Shown here piece by piece: positions 1 through 10,400 of a DNA stretch of 64,000 nt (the first letter of the stretch is position 1; each line of letters begins with the position of its first letter). This stretch comes from Planctomycetota bacterium (GTDB taxonomy: Bacteria; Planctomycetota; Planctomycetia; Pirellulales; Pirellulaceae), in the NCBI GenBank assembly GCA_026692865.1, contig JAPLNI010000029.1, forward strand, positions 124,001 to 188,000. Direction: 5' to 3'. The notes below the pieces were generated by a model. It did not search any database and had not been told where the DNA came from. It saw only the letters and a list, made by a program, of their open reading frames with translations. Position numbers and translations under genes: made by a program.

Positions 1-320
1 TAGGAGCTCCAGCCAGGACCGATCTCAGGCACTCCATCGTTGCCGACTCCTGACCAAACACCGGTAACTTGCGAGATAAACCCAGGCGGAAAAGTCCTGT
101 AAGTCAGCTCGTAATTGTGGAGTGCGATCCCCATTTGACGAAGGTGGCTCGAACACTGCATGCGACGTGCAGCCTCGCGAGCCTGTTGAATTGCCGGAAG
201 CAGCAGCCCAGCCAAAATCCCGATAATCGCGATCACTACTAGCAGTTCGACAAGCGTGAACCCATCAAAACGCGGGAGTCGGGCTCTGAAACGGAGAGGA
301 TTTGCTAGTGAGTTGGTCAT
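1..320 (-). CDS. DUF1559 domain protein (pilin-like), 5' part only
   Basis: The reverse strand from an ATG at 320 reads [20 protein letters not shown] and continues into the type IV pilin N-terminal motif [20 protein letters not shown], then [18 protein letters not shown]. This is the standard start of planctomycete DUF1559 proteins: a short basic leader, a prepilin peptidase site (G^FTLVE) and a hydrophobic helix. The gene runs off the left edge, so only about 106 codons are visible. It belongs to the same family as the four tandem genes at 22-29 kb, but its leader is longer (20 residues before FTLVE instead of 8) and it reads MQCSS where they read MSCSS, so it is a more distant relative. 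Family membership is clear; the function of DUF1559 proteins is not established. Confidence 0.9.
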   Translation of the reverse strand, partial: MTNSLANPLRFRARLPRFDGFTLVELLVVIAIIGILAGLLLPAIQQAREAARRMQCSSHLRQMGIALHNYELTYRTFPPGFISQVTGVWSGVGNDGVPEIGPGWSS

Positions 321-835
321 TGGGGCCACGTGGAGGCGCGAAGTGCTACTGAGACTCAGTCTCATGATTTTATCGAGGCGATTTGTTTTTACAACCGCTT
401 ATGCGAAAAATATTTTGAGAGTCATTTTGGGGACTCCAAACCGGAAGGATGCGGTCGTGAATCTCAGATACGAGTTTCATTTGGTTTCGGAAATTTCTAA
501 AAAGAAGTTCGCGACGGTCGCACCGTCGAATAGATTACGAGCCAATACAAACCTTTTTCGATTCTTCTCCGCGAACGCCACCAGGTTTAACCTTTACTCG
601 TACTCGTACTCAATGAAATGGTACTCGTACTCCTACTCGGAGAGTGATTTAAATCGAGTACGAATAGACAGGGATCACGAATAAAAACTTCTGTGAGGTG
701 GTGGTGATTCGTGAGGAGTGTCCCTTATTCGGGCAGCTTTTCTGGCTATACTGCAACGCTATTGATCGTTTCCGGTCCTTTGACGGCCAGCGTCATCGAG
801 CATCGTTCATCGCTTTTGAATTCTTCGGTAAACAC
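321..835. other. Intergenic region between divergent genes
   Basis: About 515 bases separate the DUF1559 gene from acs. No convincing gene is seen: the plus-strand open frame here overlaps the DUF1559 start and reads through a simple repeat (YSYSYS). The only clear structure is the GTACTC-rich repeat at 554-680, described separately. Promoters for both flanking genes should lie here, but I cannot place them. Confidence 0.6.
554..680 (+). repeat. GTACTC-rich palindromic repeat, copy 1
   Basis: Runs of GTACTC (tactcgtactcgtactc, then gtactcgtactcctactc) are followed by a near-palindromic core, GAGAGTGATTTAAATCGAG, and the complementary GAGTACGA. A second copy lies at 12255-12397 in the opposite orientation and shares the flank 'ctccgcgaacg' (there 'ctcagcgaacg'). 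The GTACTC and GAGTAC blocks can pair as a hairpin. It looks like a dispersed non-coding element. Confidence 0.6.
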
Positions 836-2830
836 ATGACAGACAACGCCGCATCGAAATCGTCTGGTACACCCAACCAAACCAACGTATCCATTTCGCA
901 CGTGATGAATGAAACGCGATTGTTTCATCCGACTGACGACTTTCGATCAAAAGCCCATGTCGATTCTATGGATGCGTATGAGAGCCTCTACGCAGAATCG
1001 ATTGCCGACACGGAAGCGTTTTGGGCCCGTCAAGCCAACGAGCATTTGCATTGGTTCAAGCCCTTTACGAAAACGTTGACTTGGGACGAGCCGTTCGCAA
1101 AATGGTTCGAAGACGGGACCACCAACGCTTCTTACAATTGCCTGGACGCTAACATCGAAGCGGGACTTGGTGAGAAAGTCGCCATTCACTTTGAAGGCGA
1201 ACCTGGTGACACGCGGACTCTTACGTATCGCGATTTGCACCGCGAAGTATGTCTCTTTGCTAACGGGCTTAAGAAGCTTGGAATTGTTGCGGGCGATGTT
1301 GTAAGCATCTACATGCCAATGATTCCCGAGTTGCCTATAGCGATGCTGGCTTGTGCACGCATTGGTGCTGTTCACTCGGTTATCTTCGGTGGCTTTAGTG
1401 CAGAAGCGATCGCGGATCGAAATCATGATGCTCAAGCCAAGCTTCAAATCACTACCGATGGTGGCTATCGTCGCGGCAAGGTGCTCAAGCTAAAAGAGAC
1501 CGTCGACGAAGCCTTAGAAAAATGTCCGACCATCAAGCACTGCGTTGTCTTTCGAAGGACGGGCTCGGAAGTGGCGATGAAGCCCGAGCGTGATGTGTGG
1601 TGGCATGATCTCATTGCAGGAGTGAGCGAAGAATGCCCAGCAGCAGAACTCGCAGCCGAAAGCCCGCTGTTTATCCTTTATACAAGCGGCTCGACTGGGA
1701 AGCCAAAGGGCATTCTTCATACTACGGCTGGCTACAACCTTTACGCCAAGCGAACCTTTCAGTGGGTCTTTGACCACAAAGCAGACGACATCTTTTGGTG
1801 TACGGCTGACTGTGGCTGGATTACTGGACACAGCTATGTCGTCTACGGTCCGATGTCGGCGGGTGCTACGCAAATCATTTACGAGGGAGCTCCAAATTGG
1901 CCCGCAGAAAATCGATTCTGGGACATCGTTGAAAAGTACAAAGTCACCGTACTCTACACAGCCCCGACCGCCATTCGAGCCTTCATCAAGTGGGGTGATC
2001 ATCACGTCGATCAGCATGACCTGTCGAGCTTACGATTGCTGGGAAGTGTCGGCGAAGGGATCAACCCAGAAGCTTGGATGTGGTACCACCATAAAATCGG
2101 CAATGCGAATTGCCCGATCGTTGATACATGGTGGCAAACAGAAACCGGTGGCATCATGATGTCGCCGCTACCGGGAGCAATCGCCACCAAGCCGGGCTCT
2201 TGCACCAAGCCGCTACCTGGAATCGTGCCTCGCATTTTGGATGATTCGATCGACCACGTAGGAGTCGATGAAGGCGGTATGCTGTGCATTGAAAAGCCTT
2301 GGCCAGGAATGCTGCGAGGCATCTGGCGAGACGAAAATCGATTTAAGGAACAGTATTGGTCGAAGGTTCCAGGAATGTATTTGACCGGTGACAATGCACG
2401 TTGTGATGCCGATGGTTACTATTGGATCATGGGACGAATCGACGACGTCATCAATGTCTCTGGGCATCGATTGAGCACCATCGAAGTGGAGAGCGCACTA
2501 GTTTCTCATCCAGCCGTCGCCGAAGCTGCAGCAGTGGGTCGTCCTGACTCGTTGAAAGGTCAAGCGATCGCAGTTTTTGTTACCTTGAAGGACGGCGTTG
2601 CGAGCGAATCGTTGCGAGATGAGCTGCGTAAGCATGTTCGGAAAGAAATCGGAGCACTCGCACAGCCCGACGACATTCGTTTCACTTCTTCGTTACCGAA
2701 AACACGTAGCGGCAAAATCATGCGAAGACTTCTTCGAGATATTGCAGCCGGAAAAGAAAACGTAGGTGATACTACGACCCTGGAAGACTATTCAATCCTC
2801 GCTAAGCTACGCTCGGATGATGAGTCTTAG
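836..2830 (+). CDS. acs: Acetyl-CoA synthetase
   Basis: AMP-forming acetate-CoA ligase: activates acetate with ATP to acetyl-adenylate and transfers it to CoA. The ATG at 836 (MTDNAASK) gives 664 aa, close to the usual ~650; the frame is open upstream to 698, but those 46 codons do not resemble the family. Visible motifs are the phosphate loop [10 protein letters not shown] (about residues 283-292), [11 protein letters not shown] (about 430-440) with the acetate-pocket tryptophan region, [13 protein letters not shown], and the C-terminal catalytic lysine in [10 protein letters not shown] (K627), the residue acetylated by Pat-type enzymes in well-studied Acs. The N-terminal [11 protein letters not shown] block is also typical. 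It stands alone: divergent from the DUF1559 gene and convergent with the esterase. Confidence in the assignment is very high. Confidence 0.97.
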   Translation: MTDNAASKSSGTPNQTNVSISHVMNETRLFHPTDDFRSKAHVDSMDAYESLYAESIADTEAFWARQANEHLHWFKPFTKTLTWDEPFAKWFEDGTTNASYNCLDANIEAGLGEKVAIHFEGEPGDTRTLTYRDLHREVCLFANGLKKLGIVAGDVVSIYMPMIPELPIAMLACARIGAVHSVIFGGFSAEAIADRNHDAQAKLQITTDGGYRRGKVLKLKETVDEALEKCPTIKHCVVFRRTGSEVAMKPERDVWWHDLIAGVSEECPAAELAAESPLFILYTSGSTGKPKGILHTTAGYNLYAKRTFQWVFDHKADDIFWCTADCGWITGHSYVVYGPMSAGATQIIYEGAPNWPAENRFWDIVEKYKVTVLYTAPTAIRAFIKWGDHHVDQHDLSSLRLLGSVGEGINPEAWMWYHHKIGNANCPIVDTWWQTETGGIMMSPLPGAIATKPGSCTKPLPGIVPRILDDSIDHVGVDEGGMLCIEKPWPGMLRGIWRDENRFKEQYWSKVPGMYLTGDNARCDADGYYWIMGRIDDVINVSGHRLSTIEVESALVSHPAVAEAAAVGRPDSLKGQAIAVFVTLKDGVASESLRDELRKHVRKEIGALAQPDDIRFTSSLPKTRSGKIMRRLLRDIAAGKENVGDTTTLEDYSILAKLRSDDES

Positions 2831-2870
2831 GCACGTCGGAAGGAGTCATCTGGTATAAACCATAAAGTCT

Positions 2871-3012
2871 AACCCCCCTCGCCCCGGTAATCCGGGGAGA
2901 GGGGTCGGGGGTGAGGGGCTTCAGCAAACTATAAGGACATTGCGTCTCGGGATCATTTACCCCCCTCATCCCAAGCCCTTCTCCCCCGGAGTACCGGGGG
3001 AGAAGGGAGCAG
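2871..3012. repeat. Pair of C/G-rich palindromes
   Basis: Two related blocks lie about 40 bases apart. The first (2871-2920) reads CCCCCTCGCCCCGG-TAAT-CCGGGGAGAGGGG. The second (2960-3011) reads CCCCCTCATCCC followed by CTCCCCCGG-AGTA-CCGGGGGAG. Each has a perfect GC stem around a four-base loop, flanked by pyrimidine-rich then purine-rich tracts. They sit in the convergent gap between acs and the esterase and could act as a bidirectional terminator or be REP-like mobile palindromes. Confidence 0.6.
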
Positions 3013-3082
3013 AAATTTGTTATGCCGAAACACTCTTTCCGATGTGCCTTAGTACTTCGTCGAAAAATTATTTTGGAGTGGC

Positions 3083-3212
3083 GGGATTCGTGAGAATTCC
3101 GAAATCGCCAGAAGAAAAGCAAAGCTGAAGAATATCGAAATAGAAGAATAGTAAAGTTGAAGTGGGCAGATGTCTTACGACATCTGCTACGAGTCCAAAT
3201 GTCGTTTTTGAT
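3083..3212 (+). repeat. Two-hairpin dispersed repeat, copy A
   Basis: First hairpin GATTC-GTGA-GAATTC at about 3086-3099; second hairpin with stem GCAGATGTC, loop TTAC, stem GACATCTGC at 3166-3187; then a conserved tail 'gagtccaaatgtcgtttttgat'. Further copies are at 25642-25730 and 59368-59472. The element ends eight bases beyond the esterase stop codon, in a convergent gap. Confidence 0.65.
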
Positions 3213-3219
3213 TGCCTCG

Positions 3220-4227
3220 CTACTTGCTCATCTTTTTTGCGTAGGCTGCGACTTCTTTTGCGGCTTTGGTTTCTGTACCGGATGTATCCAGGAATCCTAG
3301 GTCCTTGAACCACTCGACGAATCGGTCTTGCCACGAACCGAATGGAATTCCATCGCGTGGACTGATCGCTCCGCCATGCCCGCCGCGGCCATAGATATGC
3401 ATTTCCAAGTTAGGAACACCCGCCTTGAGCATTGGCGAAAAGTATTCGTCAGCCCAAACGGCATGGACTTTATCACCCGAGCCCGCGCACACAATAAAGC
3501 TTGGTGGGACGATGGTTGGGATAGGAGTTTCGGGAGCTTTTGTGAACGGCGTCGGTCCTGGATACACCAGCCCTACAAAGTCTGGACGAGCAGAAGTCTT
3601 CGCGAGCGGGTCCTTCTCGGATTGGTTTTTCTTTTGAAATTCCTCGAAGAACAGAGCCGCTGGTGCGGCTAGTTCTGCCCCTGCGGAAAACCCAAGCACA
3701 CCTATTCGATTTGGATCGAGGTTCCACTTTTCAGCATTGGCTCGAACGATTCGTATCGATTGAAAAGTATCATCTAATGCGTCTGTGGTCGGCTCGTATC
3801 CATCGACTCGCAATCGATTTCGAAGCACGATTGTGGAGACACCAAGCTTGGCGAAAAATGGCACGATGTCGTATCCCTCGGGGCCAACCCAAAGAATTTT
3901 GTGTCCGCCTCCGGGAGCTACAATTACTGCTGCACCGTTTTGCGATCGATTTGGCGCTAGATGCACCTCGATGGATGGGTTGTGAATGTTGAGAGTGTTG
4001 AGGAGCTTGGTCGAGCTCTTTCCGGCTGTGTTGTATCGTTCGGCTTCGTGGATTCGATCTTTGTTCAGCTTATCCGAATCCGGAGCGTACAGAGCCATCA
4101 CCAATCCTCCGTTGATGGCTGGCTCCGGTAGAAAAGGGCCATCGGAGGGATTTCGAGTGGATTGGTTTTCCTGAGCCAAGCAAACGCCGACAGTAAAAAA
4201 CGACAGAAGAACAAAGAGAGTTTTCAT
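3220..4227 (-). CDS. Secreted alpha/beta hydrolase (acetylxylan-esterase-like)
   Basis: A 335-aa exported hydrolase. The ATG at 4227 starts a good signal peptide (MKTLFVLLSFFTVGVCLA, cleavage near residue 18); the frame is open upstream to 4332 but adds 35 residues that do not fit a leader. The alpha/beta-hydrolase core shows the oxyanion motif APGGGH (104-109), the nucleophile elbow GFSAG (Ser181), a likely acid Asp252 in GSGDKVH, and His284 in GRGGHGGA. This layout matches the family often annotated as endo-1,4-beta-xylanase B or acetylxylan esterase, which deacetylates plant or algal polysaccharides; the substrate here is inferred only. A second, shorter relative (HGGGW type) lies at 29065-29949. 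It is monocistronic and convergent with acs. Confidence 0.85.
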   Translation of the reverse strand: MKTLFVLLSFFTVGVCLAQENQSTRNPSDGPFLPEPAINGGLVMALYAPDSDKLNKDRIHEAERYNTAGKSSTKLLNTLNIHNPSIEVHLAPNRSQNGAAVIVAPGGGHKILWVGPEGYDIVPFFAKLGVSTIVLRNRLRVDGYEPTTDALDDTFQSIRIVRANAEKWNLDPNRIGVLGFSAGAELAAPAALFFEEFQKKNQSEKDPLAKTSARPDFVGLVYPGPTPFTKAPETPIPTIVPPSFIVCAGSGDKVHAVWADEYFSPMLKAGVPNLEMHIYGRGGHGGAISPRDGIPFGSWQDRFVEWFKDLGFLDTSGTETKAAKEVAAYAKKMSK

Positions 4228-4691
4228 GAGCGATACGACGAGCCTTCGTAGGGGAGATGGGGTAGCAAAAGCATGTGGAAGAAAGCCTTCGATTGTAGTC
4301 GAAATCTCGAAGGCGTAAGTATTGCTGATCATTCAGGAGCTAGAGCTTAGAATTCATACGACCGTAACAACTTGCCTTGGCCGATTCTTTTCTCATCGGT
4401 AATTATGCGGTTTATCAAGGAGTTGCTTAACTCTGTGAGCTACGTTTCACTCGGCTCGTCGGTGCTAGGATTTTCGACGTTGTGATTTTCGAAGTTTTGA
4501 TAAGAACTGAGCCGATGGAGCTAGCCACGGGTTTTGACTGTACTAAAGTTTGCCAGATTGCACCCTAGGCTAGCGCCTACGGCTATGAATAAATGTCATT
4601 TTCATCAGCCGAGCCCGTCGGTGTGTGTGTTGAAGGCAGCGAGTGACCCCAGGTAGATTTGCAACCTCTCGATGGTCGGTTTGATTTTCAA
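4228..4691. other. Intergenic region with one inverted-repeat element
   Basis: This region between the divergent esterase and glycosyltransferase genes holds a copy of the GAGCCGATGG inverted repeat (4507-4587). I see no gene in it. The rest carries no structure that I can identify. Confidence 0.6.
4507..4587 (+). repeat. GAGCCGATGG inverted-repeat element E1 (interior type A)
   Basis: Left arm CTGAGCCGATGGAGCTAGCC, right arm GGCTAGCGCCTACGGCT. The interior 'ttgactgtactaaagtttgccagattgcaccc' places it with E3 and E8. The arms can form a long stem. It is followed by 'aatgtcattttcatcagcc', a flank also seen after E8 and, alone and inverted, near 15190. Confidence 0.75.
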
Positions 4692-5828
4692 ATGAGCGTA
4701 CGACGCAAGACAAAACAATCTACTATCAGCGTTGTGTTGCCGCTCCTGAATGAAGCTGCAGTGTTGCCTAGGCTGTTATCCGAGCTGAAGCACATTCTCG
4801 CGTCGGTTGGATGCAAGTGGAATATTGTTCTTGTCAACGACGGATCCACTGACGGAAGTGCAGAGCTGCTCGATGCGATGGCGTTTGGTGACAAGCGGCT
4901 CAAGGTGATACACCTATCACGGAACTTTGGCCAGCAGGCGGCTTTACAAGCTGGCTTGATTCATGCCAAAGGCGATGCGGTGATCTTGATGGACAGCGAT
5001 GGTCAAGATGACCCGGCCGCTATTCCTGAGATGATCCGAAGATGGGCTTACGGCGATGATGTCGTGTACGCAGTGCGATTTGGACGCAAAGAGAACATCT
5101 TTAAGCGAGTCTTGTTCCGATCCTTCTACAACATTTTGCACGGCATTGCATCGGTGGCCATACCGCGAAACGCCGGTAATTTTGGATTAGTCGATCGTCG
5201 TATTGCAGACATCTTGATTCAGATGGATGAGAGCGACCGCTACTTCCCTGGACTTCGTAGTTGGGTTGGGTTCAAGCAAACGGCGCTTCGAGTCGAGCGA
5301 TTCGCTCGCCACGATCGATGCCCACGCAAGAGCCTACGCAGTACTATTGGAATTGCGAAGAACGCGTTGGTCGGATTTTCGCGAGTTCCTTTACAAGCCT
5401 TCTATGGTCTTGCCGGGTTTTCTGCAGTTGTCTGTACGGCATGCATCGTGTTCGCGTTGTTTCAAAAACTCATTATCGGTGGTGCGGTACCGGGTTGGGC
5501 TTCGATCACAATTATCACTTCGTTCTTCGGTGCTATGAATGCTCTTGGGATCGCCATTTTGAGCGAATACATTTCGCGAATCTACGACCAAGTTAGAAAG
5601 CGTCCCGAGTTCGTGGTCGCCAAGTCTACGAACCTCGTTGACGAACTCGCTCGTGAATCGGCGACGGCAAGCTCGGTCGAAAACACACTGCTTGCCGAGT
5701 TAAATTCGTTACGGTTGGAGATTGAACGACTGCATGGCAGTCGTGAAGCGTCGCTGAGACCCTACGCGGCGAAAGCGGCTGACGAAAACGCGAGAGGCGA
5801 TGTGCCTAATGCTGTATCACATCGATAG
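4692..5828 (+). CDS. Family 2 glycosyltransferase, DPM1/GtrB-like, membrane-bound
   Basis: A 378-aa polyprenyl-phosphate-type glycosyltransferase. The GT2 fold opens with VVLPLLNEAAVLPRLL and VNDGSTDGS (48-56); the metal-binding region is DSDGQDDP (101-108), and RNFGQQAAL (77-85) is typical of the GtrB/ArnC/Dpm1 branch. Two membrane helices follow (about 233-258 and 270-296), then a charged, probably coiled-coil tail (about 325-350). Such enzymes move a sugar from a nucleotide donor to undecaprenyl phosphate on the inner membrane. The start is uncertain: a TTG at 4659 would add 11 residues; I prefer the ATG at 4692 because the family begins just before the VVLP strand. No glycan cluster surrounds it, so the sugar cannot be inferred. 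The following gene, nadK, starts 69 bases downstream on the same strand. Confidence 0.88.
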   Translation: MSVRRKTKQSTISVVLPLLNEAAVLPRLLSELKHILASVGCKWNIVLVNDGSTDGSAELLDAMAFGDKRLKVIHLSRNFGQQAALQAGLIHAKGDAVILMDSDGQDDPAAIPEMIRRWAYGDDVVYAVRFGRKENIFKRVLFRSFYNILHGIASVAIPRNAGNFGLVDRRIADILIQMDESDRYFPGLRSWVGFKQTALRVERFARHDRCPRKSLRSTIGIAKNALVGFSRVPLQAFYGLAGFSAVVCTACIVFALFQKLIIGGAVPGWASITIITSFFGAMNALGIAILSEYISRIYDQVRKRPEFVVAKSTNLVDELARESATASSVENTLLAELNSLRLEIERLHGSREASLRPYAAKAADENARGDVPNAVSHR

Positions 5829-5897
5829 TTTGAAGACGCTATATTGAATCTTGCTTCTTCAACATTCTTTGTAGAGTAACAAGGCCGATCACTGATC

Positions 5898-6755
5898 ATG
5901 TCAACAATGCCCAAGGTTGTGGTACTTGCACCACCGGACAAGCCCCATGTCGCGGAGGCCTTGAAGCGGCTCGAACCGGTAATGCGTAGGCATGCTGAGA
6001 TTCTCGCGATTGATCAAGCTTTCCAATACTCTTTTGAAAATTCACCAGTAGATCTCGTAGTCGTCCTTGGGGGCGATGGTTCCATTCTGCAGTCAGCAAG
6101 ACAGATGGGGCGCTTTCAAAAGCCCGTGCTCGGAGTGAATCTCGGTCGCTTAGGCTTTCTTGCGGCACTATCGCCTGAGCGGTTGGTCGATGTGTGGCCT
6201 GAGGTTTGTAAAGGGCGATACTCCAAAGCCAATCACTTAATGTTCGAGTGTAAAGTTTACCGAGATGGAAGTCTGATTCATCAACATCTCGGGCTGAATG
6301 AAGTATCCATTTTGGGAGGGCCGCCCTACTCGATGTTGCAGATTGATCTATACGTCGATCAACAGCTTGCGACCACTTACAATTGCGACGGGTTAATCAT
6401 TAGCACACCCGTGGGTTCAACGGCTCACAATCTTTCTGCGGGCGGCCCGATCCTTCGTAAAACGCTTCAAGCATTCGTCATTAGTCCGATAAGCCCGCAT
6501 ACGCTAACGATGCGACCCTTCGTTGATACGGCGGATCGAATTTTCGAGCTTAAACTCCGTCACTCGCACCCTACCGCGAGTGTTGTCGTCGACGGTCGTG
6601 TCGCCTGTCCCATCGATCCTGCTCTCACGGTGCGAATCCAGCGAGCCGCAAGTAGCTTCCAGTTAATCTCCGTCCCAGGTCAAAACGACTATAAAACGCT
6701 TCGAGAAAAATTGGGCTGGAGTGGTAGTCCAAGCGGACAAGTCGAGCACCTCTGA
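5898..6755 (+). CDS. nadK: NAD kinase
   Basis: Phosphorylates NAD+ to NADP+ with ATP or polyphosphate. The 285-aa product carries the diagnostic GGDG motif (58-61) in VVLGGDGSIL, the LNE motif (133-135), and the glycine-rich DGLIISTPVGSTAHNLSAGGP block (starting at 164) of the C-terminal beta domain, plus VVDGR near the end. Length and motif spacing are normal for bacterial NadK. It starts 69 bases after the glycosyltransferase stop, so the two may share a transcript, though their functions are unrelated. The inverted repeat E2 begins 40 bases after its stop codon. Confidence 0.96.
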   Translation: MSTMPKVVVLAPPDKPHVAEALKRLEPVMRRHAEILAIDQAFQYSFENSPVDLVVVLGGDGSILQSARQMGRFQKPVLGVNLGRLGFLAALSPERLVDVWPEVCKGRYSKANHLMFECKVYRDGSLIHQHLGLNEVSILGGPPYSMLQIDLYVDQQLATTYNCDGLIISTPVGSTAHNLSAGGPILRKTLQAFVISPISPHTLTMRPFVDTADRIFELKLRHSHPTASVVVDGRVACPIDPALTVRIQRAASSFQLISVPGQNDYKTLREKLGWSGSPSGQVEHL

Positions 6756-6795
6756 TAGCGATGGCCTGCATTTTGGAAAAACGCATTTTCCTGAA

Positions 6796-6897
6796 CCTGA
6801 GCCGATGGCGCTAGCCACGGGTAACGCGCGGCGATTGATGTTTGAATTATTAGAAAGCTTAGCGGGGGGAACCCGGGGCTAGCGCCATCGGCTCAGG
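6796..6897 (+). repeat. GAGCCGATGG inverted-repeat element E2 (interior type B), best preserved
   Basis: Arms of 27 bases match at 26 positions: the left begins CCTGAGCCGATGGCGCTAGC and the right ends GCTAGCGCCATCGGCTCAGG. The interior contains 'gcgcggcgattgatg', shared with E7 and partly with E6. It lies just downstream of nadK and would form a long hairpin in RNA. Confidence 0.8.
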
Positions 6898-7055
6898 ATT
6901 TAAAAATGCTGGGCGAATCCGACATGGACCGAGGTTTTAGGCGATTCCGGTCCAAAAAATCGCTTTCCCAAAATTATTCTTGGCACTTTTCGTCTGCTTC
7001 GCCGGATAATTAATGGTCGTAAGATTTTGCTGCCACGGGAATCAAAGCGGGAAAA

Positions 7056-7361
7056 ATGCAAGACGAACGCTCTCAAACGCTAGTTCGGTTGTTGACGCAA
7101 CATCATCAGGCACTTCTGCGCTATGTCTACGCTTTGGTTGGAAACGCGGAAGACGCAAACGATATCCTTCAGGAAACGTCGGTTGCACTTTTTCAAAAGC
7201 TAGACCAATTCGACGAATCGCGGCCGTTTCTTCCATGGGCTTATCGGTTCGCTTATTTCGAGGTTACAAAATGGCGCGACACTACGGCTAATAAACCATT
7301 AAAGCTCAATGATAATGTGGTGGAAATACAATCCCAATTAGCTCAAATGCAGCTTTTCTAA
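7056..7361 (+). pseudogene. Truncated ECF sigma factor (region 2 only)
   Basis: The 101 residues match region 2 of planctomycete ECF sigma factors: LLTQHHQALLRYVYALVGN, AEDANDILQETSVALFQKLD (the DILQE helix that binds the -10 element and core polymerase) and FDESRPFLPWAYRFAYFEVTKWR. A normal member has about 170-180 residues with a DNA-binding region 4; here the frame stops after a short linker, and there is room for only 43 bases before the next gene, so region 4 is missing rather than shifted. In many planctomycetes such a sigma gene is followed by an anti-sigma (FecR or LamG) gene and then PSCyt1/DUF1553 and DUF1501 genes; here the anti-sigma gene is absent too. I infer a deletion remnant; a working region-2-only protein cannot be excluded. 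Confidence 0.75.
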
Positions 7362-7404
7362 ATACCGCGAATCAACTAAAAACGAAGGCTTAACAGCCCA
7401 TCGA

Positions 7405-10400
7405 ATGAAAATGAATAGAATGAATATTTGTGATCGATTATCAAATTCAAGAGCAATCACAAGCCGCCTGAGCCAAGCCTTGGTTGTGGGGATGATGTCG
7501 CTGGCCAGTTTAACAATAACAATTGGCTCTGACATTCCTTCGGAGCATGCGCAATTCTTTGAAAACGACGTGCGACCGCTACTGGTCAAGCATTGTTACG
7601 AATGCCACAGCGAGGATGATCCCAAGGGCGGTCTGCGACTCGACTCGCGTTCACTTATCATGGCTGGTGGTGACTCTGGCGAAGCGATGGTACCAGGCAA
7701 GCCGGATGAGAGCATACTTATCGATGCGATCAACTACGGCGACTATGAAATGCCGCCTACTGGAAAGCTTCCAGATAAAGAGATCGCCATCCTGACTCGA
7801 TGGGTTTCCATGGGTGCTCCATGGCCAGGCGAAGACCCAAATGCTCCGGTTCGCAAGAAAGATCGCTTCGATCAAGAAGATCGCGCATGGTGGGCAATTC
7901 AACCTGTTAGTCGACCATCTGTTCCCGAAGTTGATGCAACCAATTCAAAGTGGGCGCGAGGTGACCTGGATCGGTTTGTTATCGATTCGATGACCAAGCA
8001 AGGGCTTGCGCCAGCACCAGAAGCCGACAAACTTGCAACGGTTCGTCGACTCTATTTGGATGTTGTTGGATTGCCACCAACACCTGAGCAAGTCGATGCG
8101 TATCTTGGTGACGAATCGCCAGACGCATACGAACGGCTTGTCGACGATCTGCTCCAATCCAAGGGCTACGGAGAACATGCCGCGCGGCAATGGTTAGATC
8201 TGGTTCGGTACGCTGACAGCGATGGTTATCGAGCAGACGAGTATCGTCCCAATGCATGGCGTTATCGCGACTATGTGATTAAGTCATTTAACGACGACAA
8301 ACCTTACGATCGCTTTCTATTGGAGCAGTTAGCCGGCGACGAGCTGTTTCCGGATAGTGTGGAAGCACAAGTCGCTCTTGGATATCTGCGACATTGGGTT
8401 TACGAATGGAACATCAGCGACGCAAAGACGCAGTGGAAGACGATTCTTGATGACGTTACGGATACAACTGCAGATGCTTTCTTGGGACTCGGACTCCAAT
8501 GTGCGAAGTGTCACAATCACAAGTTTGATCCGCTGCTACAGAAAGACTATTTCCGGTTGCAAGCCTTCTTTGCGCCACTTATGCCTCAAGAGTTGGATGT
8601 CGTGCCGAGTAGCGAACTCGTAGCGTACCGCGAGCAGATGAAAGCTTGGGAAGACAAGACTGCCGATGTTCGCTCGACGATCAACGAGATTGAGTTGCCC
8701 TATCGTGAGAAGCTTCGTACCGCAGCCATCGATCGCTTTCCAGCGGACTTAAAAGAAATCGCCTACAAGCCGGCAGGCGAATTGACTCCTTACGAAGAAC
8801 AAATGGCTTATCTGATTCAGCGGCAGATTGCGAAGTCGTATGATAATTTGGACCAAAAATTGTCATCTGAAGACAAGGACAAGCTCGTCATTCTTCGTCG
8901 AGATTTAAAAGCCTTTGATGAACTCAAGCCAAAGCCGCTTCCAATCGCGATGGGAGTGTCAGATGTTGGAACCGAAGCTCCCCCAGTCGTGATGCCCAAA
9001 CGCAAAGACGAAATTGTCGAGCCGGGGATCCCTACCATCCTGAACGAGGATGCTTTAACGATTGCTTCATCACCGTCAGGCCTTACCACGGGACGACGAA
9101 CGGCTTTAGCGAAGTGGGTAACCGATCCTGCTAATCCTCTATCGACACGCGTCATCGCGAATCGAATTTGGCAAAGCCACTTTGGCAGAGGTCTTGCGGC
9201 AAACCCGAGCGATTTTGGACGTCTAGGTGGGCCTCCGACTCATCCGGAGTTGCTTGATTGGCTAACGATTCAATTCATCGAGGGTGGATGGAGTTTGAAG
9301 TTGCTGCATCGCAAGATTCTCCTTTCGGCGACCTATCGGCAATCGACACAACATCCGCGCTTCGACGAATTTCATCAGTTTGATCCAGCCAACACTTATT
9401 ACTGGCGTCGAGACACGATGCGGCTCAGCGCAGAGGAGATTCGTGATGCGTTGTTAGTTTCGAGTGGTCAGTTAAAAGATAGCGAGGGAGGCCCCGGAAA
9501 GCTGGGCGACGCAACATGCCGAACAATCTACACTCGCATGATGCGAAACTCGCCCGACCAACTATTAGACGGGTTTGATCTTCCGCAATTCTTTTCAAGT
9601 AACTCGACTCGAAACACAACGACGACTCCGGTGCAGTCGCTGATGATGATTAACAGCGATCGGCTGCTCGGTTATTCGCGCAAGCTAGCCTCGCTGGTGA
9701 AGAAAGAATCGAACGATCCTGCGACGCAAGTTACACTCGCTTGGAAACGTGTCTTCAGTCGAGACCCGTCGCCAGAAGAAATTGAATCCTCACTTCGATT
9801 CATTGATAACCAGCGAGAAGAAATTTCCAAATCCGAATCGGACGCATCGGCAGGACTCATCGAGACAGCCAAGCTTCCGTATCGCGATGGTCAATCGATT
9901 CGATTTGTGGTGAATGATTCTGTGCTCAAGCTTTCTGTTCCTTACGAATCAGCGATGGATACAGGAGACTTTACGATTGAAACATTCTTTCAAATCCGTT
10001 CGATCGCCGACAATGCGGATGTGCGAACATTGGTCAGTAAGTGGGACTGCAATCAAAAGTTCCCGGGCTGGCGGCTTGGAGTCACCGGTGCAGGGTCACG
10101 ACGCAAGCCGAACACGATGGTGTTGCAAGCCGTAGGAACGAAAGCAGATGGAAAGCTTGGCGAAGCAGCCATTTTTTCGGACCAACATATTCAGATTAAC
10201 ACCCCTTATTACGCTTCAGCGAGTTTCCGTTTGCCTCGTGATGGCAAGGGAGGAACCGTGACATTCTTCCTGAAGGATCTTTCCAACGACGACGAACCGA
10301 TCTTGGTTGCGGAGATACCGCATGATCTTACCGGTGGAATGAACAACGCGCTGCCACTCACCTTTGGTGGTTGCAGCGGTGCATCGACACAAGCGTTCGA

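Noticed and set aside
256-684. A 142-codon open frame on the plus strand
   Set aside because: It overlaps the DUF1559 start on the other strand and its end is the translated GTACTC repeat (YSYSYS), so it is not a gene.
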